Assembly (NCBI GenBank): GCA_947561395.2
Contig: OX387185.1
Location: 21,085,866 to 21,149,865, forward strand
Reading direction: 5' to 3'
Origin: Buxus sempervirens
Taxonomy: Eukaryota > Streptophyta > Magnoliopsida > Buxales > Buxaceae
DNA: 64,000 nucleotides
Shown: in pieces, positions 35,923 to 47,890 of the stretch
Layout: each line of letters begins with the position of its first letter
Numbering within the stretch: the first letter of the stretch is position 1
Made by a program: the position numbers and the translations under genes
The notes under the pieces: generated by a model
Database searches by the model: none
Told to the model about the DNA's origin: nothing
The model's input: only the letters and a program-made list of their open reading frames with translations

Positions 35923-36496
35923 TGTAACGCCCCAGATCCGAGTTACGTAAATAAACCGTAACACGTCTCCGAAGGTTAAAATATAACACAGGATCACAAT
36001 ATCAGAGTGAAGGAAAAACATGAATACAACAATAACTATATAACAGAGTGCGCTAAAATAATCCCAAACTGGAAAAAACTCACATGACTAGGCAACTACC
36101 CACAAGTATCATCCTTTTTAGGAGTAGCTGAAAACAAAACAAAACAATATGGAATGAGATATGAATATCCCAGTGAGCAGCACATGCATGCACAAAACCA
36201 TTTAGTTCAGTTCTAAAACATGCCACGGTTACAAAACATATACAGTGACGATAAAATATCTAATTCGAGTAATCCAACAACATTCCAACCATCCAATCGA
36301 TAGAACGCAGAAATCCATCATAAAACCCAATTAATAACATCGGTATCAAATCTTGAATATAGCCATGACATCACGTATAACCAGGTAACAACATATCGAT
36401 GAAATCACATTTTCAACAACTCAATAGATATATGTTTGTCCCAACAAGTATCATCGTAACAAATCACATCATAGCCATGACCACGCCTCCAAATGT

Positions 36497-36600
36497 ATAT
36501 CCGGCCTACTTAGGGTTTCGGATATTGAAATAACGGCCTACTTCGGGTATTGTCATCCAATGCCGGCCTACTTCGGGTATTGGCATTGACAACACCGAGC
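36497..36600. repeat. Constant-loop hairpin series, first group of LTR B
   Basis: ATATCCG and CGGATAT flank 'gcctacttagggttt' perfectly. CAATGCC and GGCATTG flank 'ggcctacttcgggtatt' perfectly. The equivalent arms in LTR C are CAATGCAG and CTGCATTG, so both sides changed together. Confidence 0.82.
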
Positions 36601-36832
36601 CACACAGGGTCACCATGCTGCTCTACACCGGCAGAAGAAGTAACAAATACCAAATAACCGGACAACCACATTCAGTGAACTACAAATACCAATAAACCAG
36701 TGGATAGAATATCTCGTGCCAAATAAATCAAAACCCAACATTGGTCAATGTCATGTAGTTGCTTAGATTGGTTAATCAACATGCCAGAGAGACATCCACA
36801 CCTCCATGTACACAGTTTCGGCCTACTCAGGG

Positions 36833-36945
36833 TATCGGAAACTCTGAAATGACGGGCTACTCAGGGTTTCGTCATCCAATGCTGGCCTACTTTGGGTATC
36901 GGCATTGACAACCAGGCCTACTTAGGGTATCTAGTTGCTCTACAT
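36833..36945. repeat. Constant-loop hairpin series, second group of LTR B
   Basis: AGTTTC/GAAACT, ATGACG/CGTCAT, CAATGC/GCATTG and CAACCAG/CTAGTTG (one mismatch) flank four copies of a 'gcctactcagggtatc'-like loop. LTR C has AGTTCCG/CGGAACT at the first position. Confidence 0.82.
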
Positions 36946-38301
36946 CGGTCGTGGCAACACTCCATGGCCATGCTGTTACACCAATAAAACATATACATCA
37001 CATTACTAAGCTTAGACTCTGGATCCAGGACAAGCTAAACCAACCTTTGTCAATGCATAAAATCACCACTGGCAACACAATAACCAACCTTTGTCATCAT
37101 CATGCTTACACAATTAGAATTCATCGCAGGTCACTCTGGACCAGAATAGTAACTCATGGAACTTCAGTAAATATTCTAACCCCAAAACACAAACCCAAAT
37201 CGGTAGTAAAATCCTTTTACTCACACAAAGACAATATTCATAAATACGGCTCAACACTTGGTAATCCGCTAAAACTCAGGTTAAACAAGTTCACAAACTG
37301 GAAAACAGCTATAAAACATGGATAAAACAAAATTACTAATTCATGGTATCAAGAATAGCAATTAGACTACAAACAGTCCTTCAAACTTTACCTTTGGGAA
37401 CTTATAAACCTACCACTAATTTACTGAATGATCTCTGTAGGTTTTGATCAAATTCAAATACTTCTAGCATCCTAATCTAGCCTTTGGCTAGGAGGTTTAA
37501 GCATTTAAGAACAAGAAACGAGTTCAAATTGGTCAGCCGCACATCACCTGGAGAATTGGTGGGTGCGCTGACCTCAAGCCCCTTGGCGCCAGGTCGGTGG
37601 ACCCAAATTTTCTATGCGCTGAGCTGCCGCCGAGTAGAAATAGTAGGCGGCAGCCCCAGCGGATGCTCCCCTGTTTCCTTGGTAATATTTTCACTCACTG
37701 TTAACTCAATCTAGCTATGACTGTCATAAATTCAAGCCTCCACAATAGTTGTTCTGTGCTTCTACCACCTTCAATAGACGTTTAAACTCAAATCGAAATT
37801 AATCCTAACACCTTTCATGTTACGCCTCGAAAATCTCTTCGAAAAACCAAGTCCAAAACTAACAATACTTACAATAATGCATTTGGGTTAATCTCAAGTA
37901 ATCAAATCCAATATGCGGATTAAAATGATGCTACTCACAAATTTGCAACTCCTCAACTTAGAGATTTAAATTTCTCTTCAGGTCTTGCACAGCAGACGAT
38001 ATGAGATTTCTGCTCGCTAACGCTCACCTTAAATCTCAAGTTCTCCTTAGCAGTGTTTCAGATTTGATTAGATCCGAACCACAACTTACTTCCTATATTC
38101 CTTTGCTCACGATCGCTCAAAATAAATCTGCCCTTACTTGATCTCTCTGTCCGAAATAACTAAGATCTGAAATCTGCTGCCACCACAATCTTCGACAGAA
38201 GAAATCCACCACTGGTTTCCCTTTAGACCACTCCAACTCACAGCTCACATTCACCTTCTTCTCCTTTCTCGATTTGATTGAGCAACAGCCACAACTCCTC
38301 C

Positions 38302-38691
38302 TGTAAGCACCTCATTTTTGCGCCCCTGGAAGTGCCGGAAATGTAAACCCTAGAGAGAAAGTCAAACCCAAACGGGTGAAAAGTTGACTTTTTTATTAAG
38401 TGATAATTAGACACCTTGCCCTATCTCAATGGATAGAGAATCTCGACATGGTTCCAACGCAACTGAGTTTGCTGGAATTGGAGTCCGGATAAAGGATCTA
38501 TGGGCCGGTCAAACTTGAGGGGGAGCCGAAAGTTGACTTTTTGCAGAACCCAAAGCCAGGTGCTTAGCCCTATGTCATTGGATATAGGGCTCCGATACGG
38601 TTCTAACGCAATTGAGTTTGCTCAAATCGGAGTCTAGACGAAGAAGATGTGAGTTGTCGAAGTTTCCGAGTAGCAAAACCCAAAATCGGAG
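38302..38691 (+). mobile_element. Family-O LTR theta, first ~390 bp only
   Basis: It starts TGTAAGCACCTCATTTTTGC with the two standard U3 blocks, then switches within 'tccaggtgatgttagtc' to the minus-strand LTR eta. Confidence 0.75.
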
Positions 38692-38932
38692 TCCAGGTGA
38701 TGTTAGTCTAATGTGGGCCCCATTGGAAGGCCCATTGGAAGCCAAATAGGGCTTAGGTCAAGCCTAGTTCCCATTTGGGGTTATGTCGGGTAACCCAGCT
38801 TATTGGATTTGGTTATGTGGTTCGGGGGTTGATTAAATGTACTAGATTGGTGGGTTTACTGGACTTAACCACAGAACAGTTGTGGTTTGGCTTCAACCGC
38901 ACATACAGTGCGGTTGGGGTCAAACGGCTCTG
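38692..38932 (-). mobile_element. Family-O LTR eta, piece 1
   Basis: It matches 3340-3530 of LTR alpha in the same orientation and ends in palindrome cluster 2 (AACCGCAC at 38895-38902 pairs perfectly with GTGCGGTT at 38908-38915). It is continued at 41641 after LTR C is removed. Confidence 0.78.
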
Positions 38933-39447
38933 TGTAACGCCCCGGATCCGAGTCACATGAAAAACCTGTAACTCGTCTCCAGAGGTTATTATAAAACACA
39001 GGATCGCAATATTAGAGTGAAGGAAAAATAAACTCACATGACCAAGTAACTACCCGCAAGTATCGTCCTCTCCAGGAGCAGCTGAAAACAAAACAAAACA
39101 ATACGGAATGAGATACGAATATCCCAGTGAGCAGCACATGCATGCACAAATAAATTATATCAGTTCTAAAACATGCCACGATTATAACCATGTACAATGA
39201 TGATAATACGCATATTCCGAATAATCCGACTAAACTTCAATAATCCAATTCATATCAGTGCGGAAAACCATCAGGTAAATCAGGCAATAACAATCCATTT
39301 CCAATCCCGAAGATATCGATAAAATAATGATTAATTGGCAACAACATAGCAAATAAGCATAATTTTGTATCTCAAGATATAATTCCAGATATACCAATGT
39401 CACATAACACCAAGTCTTCTCATAACCATGCCCACGCCTCTAAATGT

Positions 39448-39560
39448 ATATCCGGCCTACTCAGGGTTTCGGATATTGAAATGACTGCGTCATCCAATGC
39501 AGGCCTACTCCCCGGGTTTCTGCATTGACAACCAGGCCTACTCAAGGTTTCTAGCTGCTC
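39448..39560. repeat. Constant-loop hairpin series, first group of LTR C
   Basis: ATATCCG (39448-39454) pairs with CGGATAT (39470-39476) around a 15-nt loop. CAATGCAG (39495-39502) pairs with CTGCATTG (39520-39527). Between them the ATGACG/CGTCAT unit has lost its loop, leaving 'atgactgcgtcat'. Confidence 0.85.
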
Positions 39561-39749
39561 TACACCGGCGGGAGGTACAATACCCAATAATCGGTAAACA
39601 ATATTCCATGAACAATAAATACCAACAAACCAGCGAATAAAAAATATCACGTCAAAACAAATCAAGTACCAACATTGGTCAATGTCATGACTATTGTTTA
39701 GTTGATAAATTAAACATGCCAAGTAGACACTCCACACCTCCATGTACAC

Positions 39750-39875
39750 AGTTCCGGCCTACTCAGGGTTTCGGAACTCTGAAATGACGGCCTACTCAGG
39801 GTTTCGTCATCCAATGCAGGCCTACTCCCCGGGTTTCTGCATTGACAAGCAGGCCTACTCAGGGTTTCTGGCTGC
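39750..39875. repeat. Constant-loop hairpin series, second group of LTR C
   Basis: Perfect arms: AGTTCCG (39750-39756) with CGGAACT (39772-39778); ATGACG (39784-39789) with CGTCAT (39805-39810); CAATGCAG (39812-39819) with CTGCATTG (39837-39844). A fourth unit near 39848-39875 pairs weakly. Loops share 'gcctactcagggttt'. Confidence 0.9.
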
Positions 39876-40484
39876 TCTACACCGGTCGTGGCAACACACA
39901 AGGCCATGCAATTTCAACAACCAACAAATAGCATTACATTACTAAGCTTAGACTCTGGATCCAGGACAAGCTAGACCAAAACAGTAAAACATCGTATAAT
40001 CTCAATACCAATATCAAAGAAAAACCATTCATTTCATATCATGTAAAACTCATCACAATTCATCACCTGTCCCTCTGGACCAAGCAGTACCTCAAGTACA
40101 TTCAGTTTTTTCTCATTTCCGTAACACAAGTCATATGAAAGCAAAACTCAATTCATTCATACCAAGGAAATCTTTACAATACATTTAAAGTTTCCAAACC
40201 AGTGAAACCAGAATAGAATAACTCCTTAATCAAAACAGTGTATAAAACAGAGGAAATGTAACTAGTAACTCTTGGTGGTTTGGCATCCGGCATAACATTC
40301 ATAAATAACCTAAACTCAACTTGAAAGCTTTTAAGAAGTTCACTAAATTTTCCTCTAATAGTTTCCTAGGCAAAATAGATTCCCAGGATTCCCAAACAAG
40401 TGAATAGTGAAGTGGTTTACTCCTCAAGTAACCCAAATACCCTTAGTTAAATCAAATCTCCAATTCAGTAAGCAAAATAGGTCT

Positions 40485-40755
40485 GCCGCTCACTTCCTGA
40501 GGTGGGCGCGAGGTGAGCGCCGGTCGGCGGTGAAGAATTGGGGTAAAAACGACTTACCGCTCACTCGACGCTATGTGAGCGTGAGCCGAGCGCGAGATGG
40601 GCGTGAGGTGGGCGCGAGATTCGCGCGAGATGAGCGCATAGTTTTCTGCTGAGAGCGAGCTGAGCGCCAGCCGGGCGTGAGCACGGCGGTGGGTCGTGTT
40701 TAACGGGGCGCCTACCTCTGAGGTGAGCGCCGGTGAGCGCGAGGTGGGCGGATAC
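40485..40755. repeat. GC-rich repeat island in LTR C
   Basis: More than a dozen variants of 'gtgagcgcgag', 'gtgggcgcgag' and 'gagctgagcgcc' occur in 270 bp. It is co-linear with 27460-27700 in LTR A. Confidence 0.72.
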
Positions 40756-41640
40756 CCCCTGTGATTTTTGTTTCTCTGTTATTCCAAGATCTACAAGTCT
40801 GGCCGGTTGGTTTAGGTCTGTAATTGCTCCAATACACTCCTAATACTCCCAGAAGACTTCCCAACCATATTTGGAATTAATCTAAACACTTTTATTTTTA
40901 AAGATAAAATTCAGTCGGAGACTCTGTTCATGTCATTTCCCGAAAACCAGAAAAACCAGAAAACTCATACTATCACTTAATATATAAACAATGCATCAGA
41001 ATAAGCTCACGAAAACATCAAATACAAAACCCAGTTGTAAATCAGTGCTACTCACAAGTATACGCTTAATCCCAGAACAGAAGATTATTCCTCAACCGGC
41101 CGAGCACGACTTCCGGCTGCGCGCGAAGATGAAATGGTAGCCGCACGAATCCTCTGCTCACGAGAGAAATAACCTACAGAAATCCGACTCCAATAACCTC
41201 CTAGTATTTCTTCCGATTCTTGTTCTTCACGGGAATAACCCTAATCGCCATTAACAGCCGCAATCGCCAAGTCGCCCAGTTCTCCAGATAACGAGACTAA
41301 CGAAAATATTTCCCTAAGTACGATACGAGTATTTGTTTAAACCCAAACCCTAATTTCCCCTTTTGGTATATTTACCTTGCGATACATACGCCGCTCAATA
41401 ACTCTTTAAACCCTTGATCCTATGCGCGCTCGCCCACTGGAAACCCTACATGTTCCGGCCACTTAGGTTATTCTCTTTGACACTAATGACCACAAATCTC
41501 CAGCAATAAATAAATTTTGATCAAGTCTGTCCATAAATCCATGTGTTCATACTTTTGCATATATTTTATTTTATCTACTATTTTATATTGTTTATTATTA
41601 TTATTATTTTTTCTACTCAAAACTGGGGTTTTACACTCTG

Positions 41641-43746
41641 TGTGTGGTTCCAGCCCAGAAAGCCCAAAAGCCATTTTTCATGTGGGCTTTGGGTTCTTGT
41701 GTCTCTTGTGTTGCTTCAGTAGTTGTGTGGGCCCTTGCGTGGGCCCACAGTGGTTCTGGGAGAGGGGAAGACCCCCTTTTTGTCTCTTTTTTGGCTTCTA
41801 CAGCAAAGGAAGGAGAGGGGGAGGCAAGGGAGGCTGCCTCCTCATTTCTTTTCTGCAACTCCAGCAGCGGCCTAGGGGTCTTGGCACCCCTATCTTGGGC
41901 ATTCCGCTTCATCAATCAATAGATCATTAAAGTCCAACAACAAATCACATCACACCATGGAAGTTAGTCACAAAATCATGCATGCTTCTAAAGTAGGGGG
42001 TGAGTGCAAGTGGACATAGGCATAAACAAGCCCGCAACACATGCAAATATTAGTGAAGGAAACACATTGCAGTTGGGAGGAGGCAGCAGCTACATATGGG
42101 AAAGGAAACACACTTAACGTGTATGGCAGCATGAATGGGTATGATGGGATGTGGCTTGCATGCATAAGACAATGTGCTTGTCCTGGGGGAGGGTGTGCAT
42201 GTTAACTGGAATAAAACAACAAAGGGGTAGGTGAGGGCTACTGTTGTCACCAACAACAACACATGAATATTATAACAGGGAGTTAAGAAGTAATGGAAAC
42301 ATGCTTTATTTAACCCAAATCAGTGGCACATTACAAGGTGTCATAGCAAGCAAATATGGGACCGGAGAGCATGTTACCATCAAAAACAGTGGCATGTTAA
42401 TGGGTACACCGGCAACCCCGGAGAGGGGATAGGAGGGAGCTACTGCTACCTCCAGCAATAGCTCATGCGAGTCATCACAGTGGGCTACGAGTTGAGGGGA
42501 GCATGACATGTAGGTACAAAATAAAGAAAAGGAAATAAAATGAACAAAACCTGCTGTAACAATGCAAGGACAGCAACTGTGGAGGGGAATTTAGATAGGC
42601 TAAAGGGGCTAAGAATGCGTGGAGATCGGGAGAAGGGGCAACACATGCAGGAGGTTTAATGGGCTGGCTTAGGGGTGCACACATGAGGGTAAAACTGCTT
42701 GGAACAGCAGCTGTGACAGGGGGAAGGGGAACATGTCAATGCACATTTGACAAAAGAAATAACATGCAGATGGATAAAACAACAGCATGTTAACAACCTA
42801 GACAGCAACCAAGTGAGGGGAAAAGGGGTCATGCAAATGACTACAAACAGCAGGTTTGGCATGGCCTAACGGTGGTCGACCGGGGTGTGGGAATGGCCCC
42901 TTAATACACAGAGTAGCAGCTTACTAAAGAGCACATTAAACTTGCCTGCTTGCTAAATAATACATTAATGTACAAACCAAGACAGCAACACTAATTCGAA
43001 CAATAGCTTACTAACAAGCATGTTAATATGTGAAATACAGTAAACTGAAAGGAACAAAGAAGCACGTGTTCATGTTCATTACAGTGGTATGTTAGTGGAC
43101 ATGCTGGCAGCTAAGTCGGGGGTTAGGGGGGTGCTGCTGCTGTCACCCATAGCAGCCCCATATTCCCTGATGAAGGGAGGTACAAGGGAGACATACATCT
43201 CAAAAATTAAAGGAAAGAAGCCTCGGCACAACACATGCATGCCTTGCCATACATCAAATGCTCAAATCTGCACACCTAAGTATACATTCACCATGGCACA
43301 CAAAGGGAAGAAGGTACAACCAGCAAAGAACACCCAAAAAAATTATGAAAATGGTGAGAGAAGAGAAAAAATCAAGAAGGGTAGTGGGGGGTTATTTCAA
43401 GGGTACATTAGATGAGTTGATGGTGGGGAACATGCTTCCTCTTAAAAGAAACAAAACAGGCACAGCATGTGTGGAGATTCCATGAGAAAGCACCTTAAAA
43501 CAGGATAGAGGCTACATCCTTCCAAAAATCATGCAAGAGAGCCCATTTTCATATATGTAATGTAAAATATAGTGGGAAACAATACCTGGTGACTTAACAA
43601 GTCTTTGGTGGTGTGTAGACACCTCCTTGAGGCAAGACAGCAACTGGACACACCATTCCAAGCTCCAAGAGCAGGTTATTCCTTCATTTGATTAAGTAAG
43701 GGGGAAGAGAGAAAAAGAGTTTGAAAAGCCTTAAGGTGGAGTGGTG
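41641..43746 (-). mobile_element. Family-O LTR eta, piece 2
   Basis: It resumes after the LTR C TSD and follows LTR alpha through the leader. A donor-like CCAG|GTATTG is present on the minus strand near 43585. An Athila-like element interrupts it at 43747, and it is continued at 51430. Confidence 0.75.
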
Positions 43747-45287
43747 TGATAAGTCATGAAAATATCACATTATAACACATTAAATTCATGACTTATCTGG
43801 TTTTATTTCATATTTAATTCCCAATTTTACTTAGAAATTGTCAAAGTCTTTCATCTTCGCATTTTATTTTCATTGTCTAAATTTTGCCTAATTTGTTGAT
43901 GTAGAGATACTCTCGGTGATTATAGAAGTCACGGTTCAAACGGCGTAACAATCGGAGTCAAATTGTAGAAGATATGATCAACGTTCGTTGGCCGTTCGCC
44001 TGTCGTTCGAACGTTGGTGTTCTGCAGAGAAACCCGAGAGCAGCGTTCGCCTGTCGTTCGAATGTTGGTGAAAAAATAGAGAAGTTATGAGCAGCGTTCG
44101 CTGACCGTTCGATGACCGTTCGAACAAGAGAAGAGGAAACAACTTTTTGACCTGAACGTTCGACCCGCGTTCGACGAACGTTCGAACGATCAAGTATTAA
44201 ATCCTGTTATAAAATTCCGAACTTTGCGGATTTGTTTCCTTTTTCTTGGGGATCTTCTTCTAGTTTTTAGGAGGACTTAGAGGGGTTTCTAATTAAGAAG
44301 ATTAGGTCGTTTTTGGACTTCTAAGTCGTGGATATACAAGGAAAGGAAGTTCTCTCTTCCTTAGGAGTCTTGGAAGGAAAGTTTCTATTTTCTCTTCAAG
44401 GGATTTTTGGGCAAGCTGGGAGATTTCTATAAAAGAGGAGTTGAAACTTGAAGAGGAAGAAGTTGGTGCTGGGAATGTGAGAAGGAAGCTGGAACATCAA
44501 GAGATCAGATCTTGGATCATCATTAGTTTATTTCTTCTCTTTTGTTCTTCTTCTTTCATTATACTCTGTTTTTGATGGTTATTCTTAGTTCAGTCATGAA
44601 CTAATTTCTCTTTCTAAGGCTTTGATGTAATCTGAACATGATGTTTTAATTCTGAATACTATTGCTAAAGGATTTATGATTCATTCTTTGAGTATTTTAT
44701 TATTGTGCTTAACCCAATTGAGTACTTGATCACCATTCAATTGTATATGGTAGTTGTATTGAGACCGAGAGGAGATATGCAATTTTAGTTCATGTGATAA
44801 AATACCATATTCTACATGTTGATAGAGATATTGGCATGGTCTATGTAACTTTGTGTTTTTGGACATGAAACTCCACAGATCTTAATGTACCTTGTTACTT
44901 TTAAATTCACATAGAGATATCGTGAGTTATCGTGGGAAGGTAAGTTCGTTGGTGCTCGAGAGAGACCATTGGATAGAATAGGGATTTTCACTTTCAAATT
45001 GAATTATAACATTCAGTAGCATGTGTATTCAAGAGTTAATTCAGATTTCCTTATGATGAAATCAAATGCCTTAGTATTTTAAATCTCTTATTAACTCTTA
45101 CTCTAATATTTTCTTAGTTAATAATTTAGATTGCTAGTTAACAACCCATCTCACTTTTTGAGTATCCAAATAGAATTTAGGATAGTAATTTCAGTATTTA
45201 GTAGCTACCATTCCCTGTGGGTTCGACACTCTATTTCATCACTTTATTACTTGTTACGAATTCGTGCACTTGCGAAAAAGTACATCA
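43747..45287 (+). mobile_element. Athila-like 5' LTR
   Basis: It starts TGATAAGTCATGAAAATATC and ends ..AAAAGTACATCA just before a PBS. The terminal part has 'ccctgtgggttcgacactc', typical of this group. A repeat island at 43980-44190 is built on CGTTCGA. Confidence 0.85.
43980..44190. repeat. CGTTCGA repeat island in the Athila-like LTR
   Basis: About 14 copies of CGTTCG(A) or its complement, for example 'cgaacgttcgaacg' near 44170, in otherwise AT-rich DNA. It is the counterpart of the islands in the other LTR families here. Confidence 0.75.
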
Positions 45288-45293
45288 AGTTTT

Positions 45294-45311
45294 TGGTGCC
45301 GTTGCCGGGGA
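45294..45311 (+). other. Athila-type primer-binding site
   Basis: TGGTGCCGTTGCCGGGGA is one base from the TGGCGCCGTTGCCGGGGA consensus of Athila elements, usually assigned to tRNA-Asp. Confidence 0.85.
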
Positions 45312-45382
45312 CTGATTTGTTTACTAATATTGATACTATCTATTCTCAGTTTTAATTTGTATTTTAATCTTTATTTCAGGTC

Positions 45383-45697
45383 TTGTGTATGCGACACTCT
45401 AGAAGTGCTGAAATCTTTCCTTGTGATCCCGAAATTGATCGTACCTTTAGGCGGTTGAACAAGGAGAAGAGGCAAGTTTTGAATAACTCTCCAGTTGAAA
45501 TGGCAAATCAAATTGAAGAAGAGGAGAACAATAGGGCTTTGAGAGACTATGCCATGCCATTAGTCACCGGGGCTCATACAAGCATTAGAAGGCCAGCAAT
45601 TCAAGCCAATAATTTTGAGATAAAGCCAGCCATCATTCAAATGATCCAATCAACCATGCAATTCAGTGGCATGCCGAATGATGATCCCAATGCTCAT
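45383..45697 (+). pseudogene. Athila-like gag, N-terminal fragment
   Basis: The 105-codon open frame carries the Athila landmarks RRPAIQANNFEIKPAIIQMI and MPNDDPNAH. In the intact family this is the start of the Gag capsid protein, several hundred residues longer. The frame is open but the element is cut: after PNAH the DNA jumps directly into minus-strand family-O LTR sequence at 45701. No 3' LTR of this element is in the window. Confidence 0.88.
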
Positions 45698-47339
45698 TAG
45701 GCGGTCTGCGGCTTGAGATTCTAAGCAAGTTCTCGGTTATGGTCCGGGGAAGTCTGTAGACACCCCGGTCCGCCCCGTCAAGTGACTGGTCCCATAGGTT
45801 TCCCTGGTTTGAGTTGATTTGGTTTCTCACCCGATTCCTAATCTTGCATGCACATTGGTTAAGTCTGGTGGGATTGCCAAAGTGGTGTGGGTCCCTTTAC
45901 TTGATTTTATCTTCTTAACTTGAAGTGATCTGAGTTTGATCGGGCGGGCCCCGTTGGAAGGCCCACAGGATGCCAATTTGGGCTTTAGTGAAAGCCCAAG
46001 TCCCTTTTGGGGTTACGTCGGATAACCCCTTTTTGGCTTTGGTTGATTTGATGGATTGTATTTGAAGTTCAAATTGGGATTTTAAGTATTTTTCATGCCA
46101 AAAAGTGGGTCTGGATGGTTTTGTGGGCCCATTGGGTGGGCCACACAGTGGTTGCCAAATGATTTTGATTTATCTTTATTTGTTTGAACCAAAGTGGGCT
46201 AGGCATGGGCTTGGGGCCCTTAGCTTAGAACTTAGGGTTTTAACCCTTCAAATTCAGTTAATGGGCTTGGCCGGCTCGATAGGCCCTAGCCCGCGGTCTC
46301 GGCCAAACCATTCCTAATCTAGGCCTGCATGCTTCAATTTGGGCTTTGGTGGGCCTCACATGGTCTAGCCCACTGGATTGAGTTAATTTGCTTATTTAAG
46401 ACGATATGAGTTTGTTGGGCTTGGTGGGCCCCGTTGGAAGGCCCACTGTGAGTCAAGTTGGGCCGGCGGTCTAAGTCCCCTCTTGGGTTTCCGGGTCACC
46501 CAGAAACCCTACTGGTTCATCCGGTTCGATTTGGAGAGTAAGAAAATTGCACAAAACCAAGCAAAATGGGAAAATGAGATTTCGGTGATGTAGCCGGCCA
46601 GAGATGCCGGCTACAAACAAACACAAGTTGATCCGACCTGAGTTGCCGAATTAGCAAATAGGGATGGTTTTTTTGGGATTTTTGCTATGGGATTGAGTTC
46701 TTAGGTCTTCTAGGATGTTCTAGTGATTGTGTGGGCCCTTGTGTGGGCCCACAGTAGTGCAAACAAGACTAAACTAAAAGTGAACTACATAAAAGAAGGG
46801 GGTAAAGGGGATTATTCAAAAGGGTACATGAGATAAAATTAAAGGGGAACACCCTCCCCTATCAATAACAATAACAGTGATTTTTTGAGTGCTCAAGAGC
46901 CAACTCAAAAGTCACCCCTCTCCTCTCTTGAAGTTGACCATGTATCTTCCCCTTACCATGGGATTTTCTTATGCAAAAATGGAGAAGAGAAAGTATAGAA
47001 AGAACATACAACACATGCTTAAAGTGGAAAGAATAAAGTGGCTAAAAAGCTCCTGCTCACATGGAGCTCCTTTTCATATATGGTGAACAAAAGACCATAG
47101 GGAACATTACCATGGGGTTTTTGAACCCTTGAGTGGAGTGGTGGCACCTCCTTGAAGCTTGGACGGCTGCTGGAGCAGCTCCCTCCTACCACCAACAGCA
47201 AGCTTCTCTTGGTTGGTTGGGTGAAGAATGAAGAAGAAGAGAGGGAAAGAGAGAGAGCTCAAGGTGATGCTTGAAGGGTTTGGGGAGAGAGGTTAGAGAA
47301 GAGAGTGGAGAAGGAAATGGTGGGAGACAAAAGTGTGCT

Positions 47340-47340
<1 letters not shown>

Positions 47341-47371
<31 letters not shown>
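47341..47371. repeat. Homopolymer of 31 C
   Basis: An uninterrupted C run lies 20-50 bp downstream of the TATA box of LTR delta (a G run on the transcribed sense). Its length may not be exact, because such runs are error-prone. Confidence 0.9.
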
Positions 47372-47390
47372 ACGTATGGGTCTTGGGGCT

Positions 47391-47400
47391 TATTTATAGT
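47391..47400 (-). promoter_or_regulatory. Putative TATA box of LTR delta
   Basis: The minus strand reads ACTATAAATA, directly downstream of a GCATGCAT-rich block (47455-47620). Confidence 0.6.
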
Positions 47401-47639
47401 GTAAATGGTGCATGGGGGACAACCATCATGGGGGAGAGAGAGAGAGAGAGTGTGTTGTATGGGGTGTTGCATGCATGTATGATGCATATGCATTCTCATC
47501 AATCATGAGAGAGAGGGGGATGCATGTATGGTGCATGCATGGTTGATCATGGGAGGAGAGAGAGATGCATGAGGGGTGGTATACATGGATGATGCCCATG
47601 CATGCCCATAGGAGACATTAATGATGAGCAAACCCTAAT

Positions 47640-47890
47640 ATTTGTGGATTGGTCCCTGAAACTTTGGATATTTACAGATTTAGTCCCTGATACTTTTAGA
47701 TATTTATAGATTTAGTCCTTGATACCTTGGATATTTACAGATTTAGTCCCTGATACTTTTGGATATTTACAAATTGGTCCCTGGGATATTTTCTCAAGTT
47801 TGGATATTTATGGATCTAGTCCCTGATACCCTTGGATATCTGCAGCTTTACCCTTGAGATATTTTTCATTGATTTAGGTAATTACAGATT
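47640..47890. repeat. U3 tandem block of LTR delta
   Basis: About seven ~36-bp units read 'tggatatttacagatttag' then 'tccctgatac'. Shorter versions occur at 41-160, 13420-13545, 22315-22435, 32430-32560 and 50870-51010, so the block is a core U3 feature of family O. Confidence 0.82.

Larger units (their letters stand above)
35923..38301 (+). mobile_element. Family-T LTR B, 3' end lost
   Basis: It starts TGTAACGCCCCAGATCCGAG, co-linear with LTR A and LTR C. It stops at the start of family-O LTR theta (38302) without the TTACA end. It has two constant-loop hairpin groups (36497-36600 and 36833-36945) and a GC island at 37545-37670 ('gcgctgagctgccgcc', 'ttggcgccaggt'). Confidence 0.8.
38933..41635 (+). 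mobile_element. Family-T solo LTR C with TSD CTCTG
   Basis: It runs from TGTAACGCCCCGGATCCGAG to ..CTGGGGTTTTACA, 2703 bp. CTCTG lies at 38928-38932 and 41636-41640. It contains hairpin groups at 39448-39560 and 39750-39875 and a GC island at 40485-40755 with 'gcgagctgagcgccag' and 'gcggataccccctg'. It sits inside palindrome cluster 2 of LTR eta. Confidence 0.93.
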
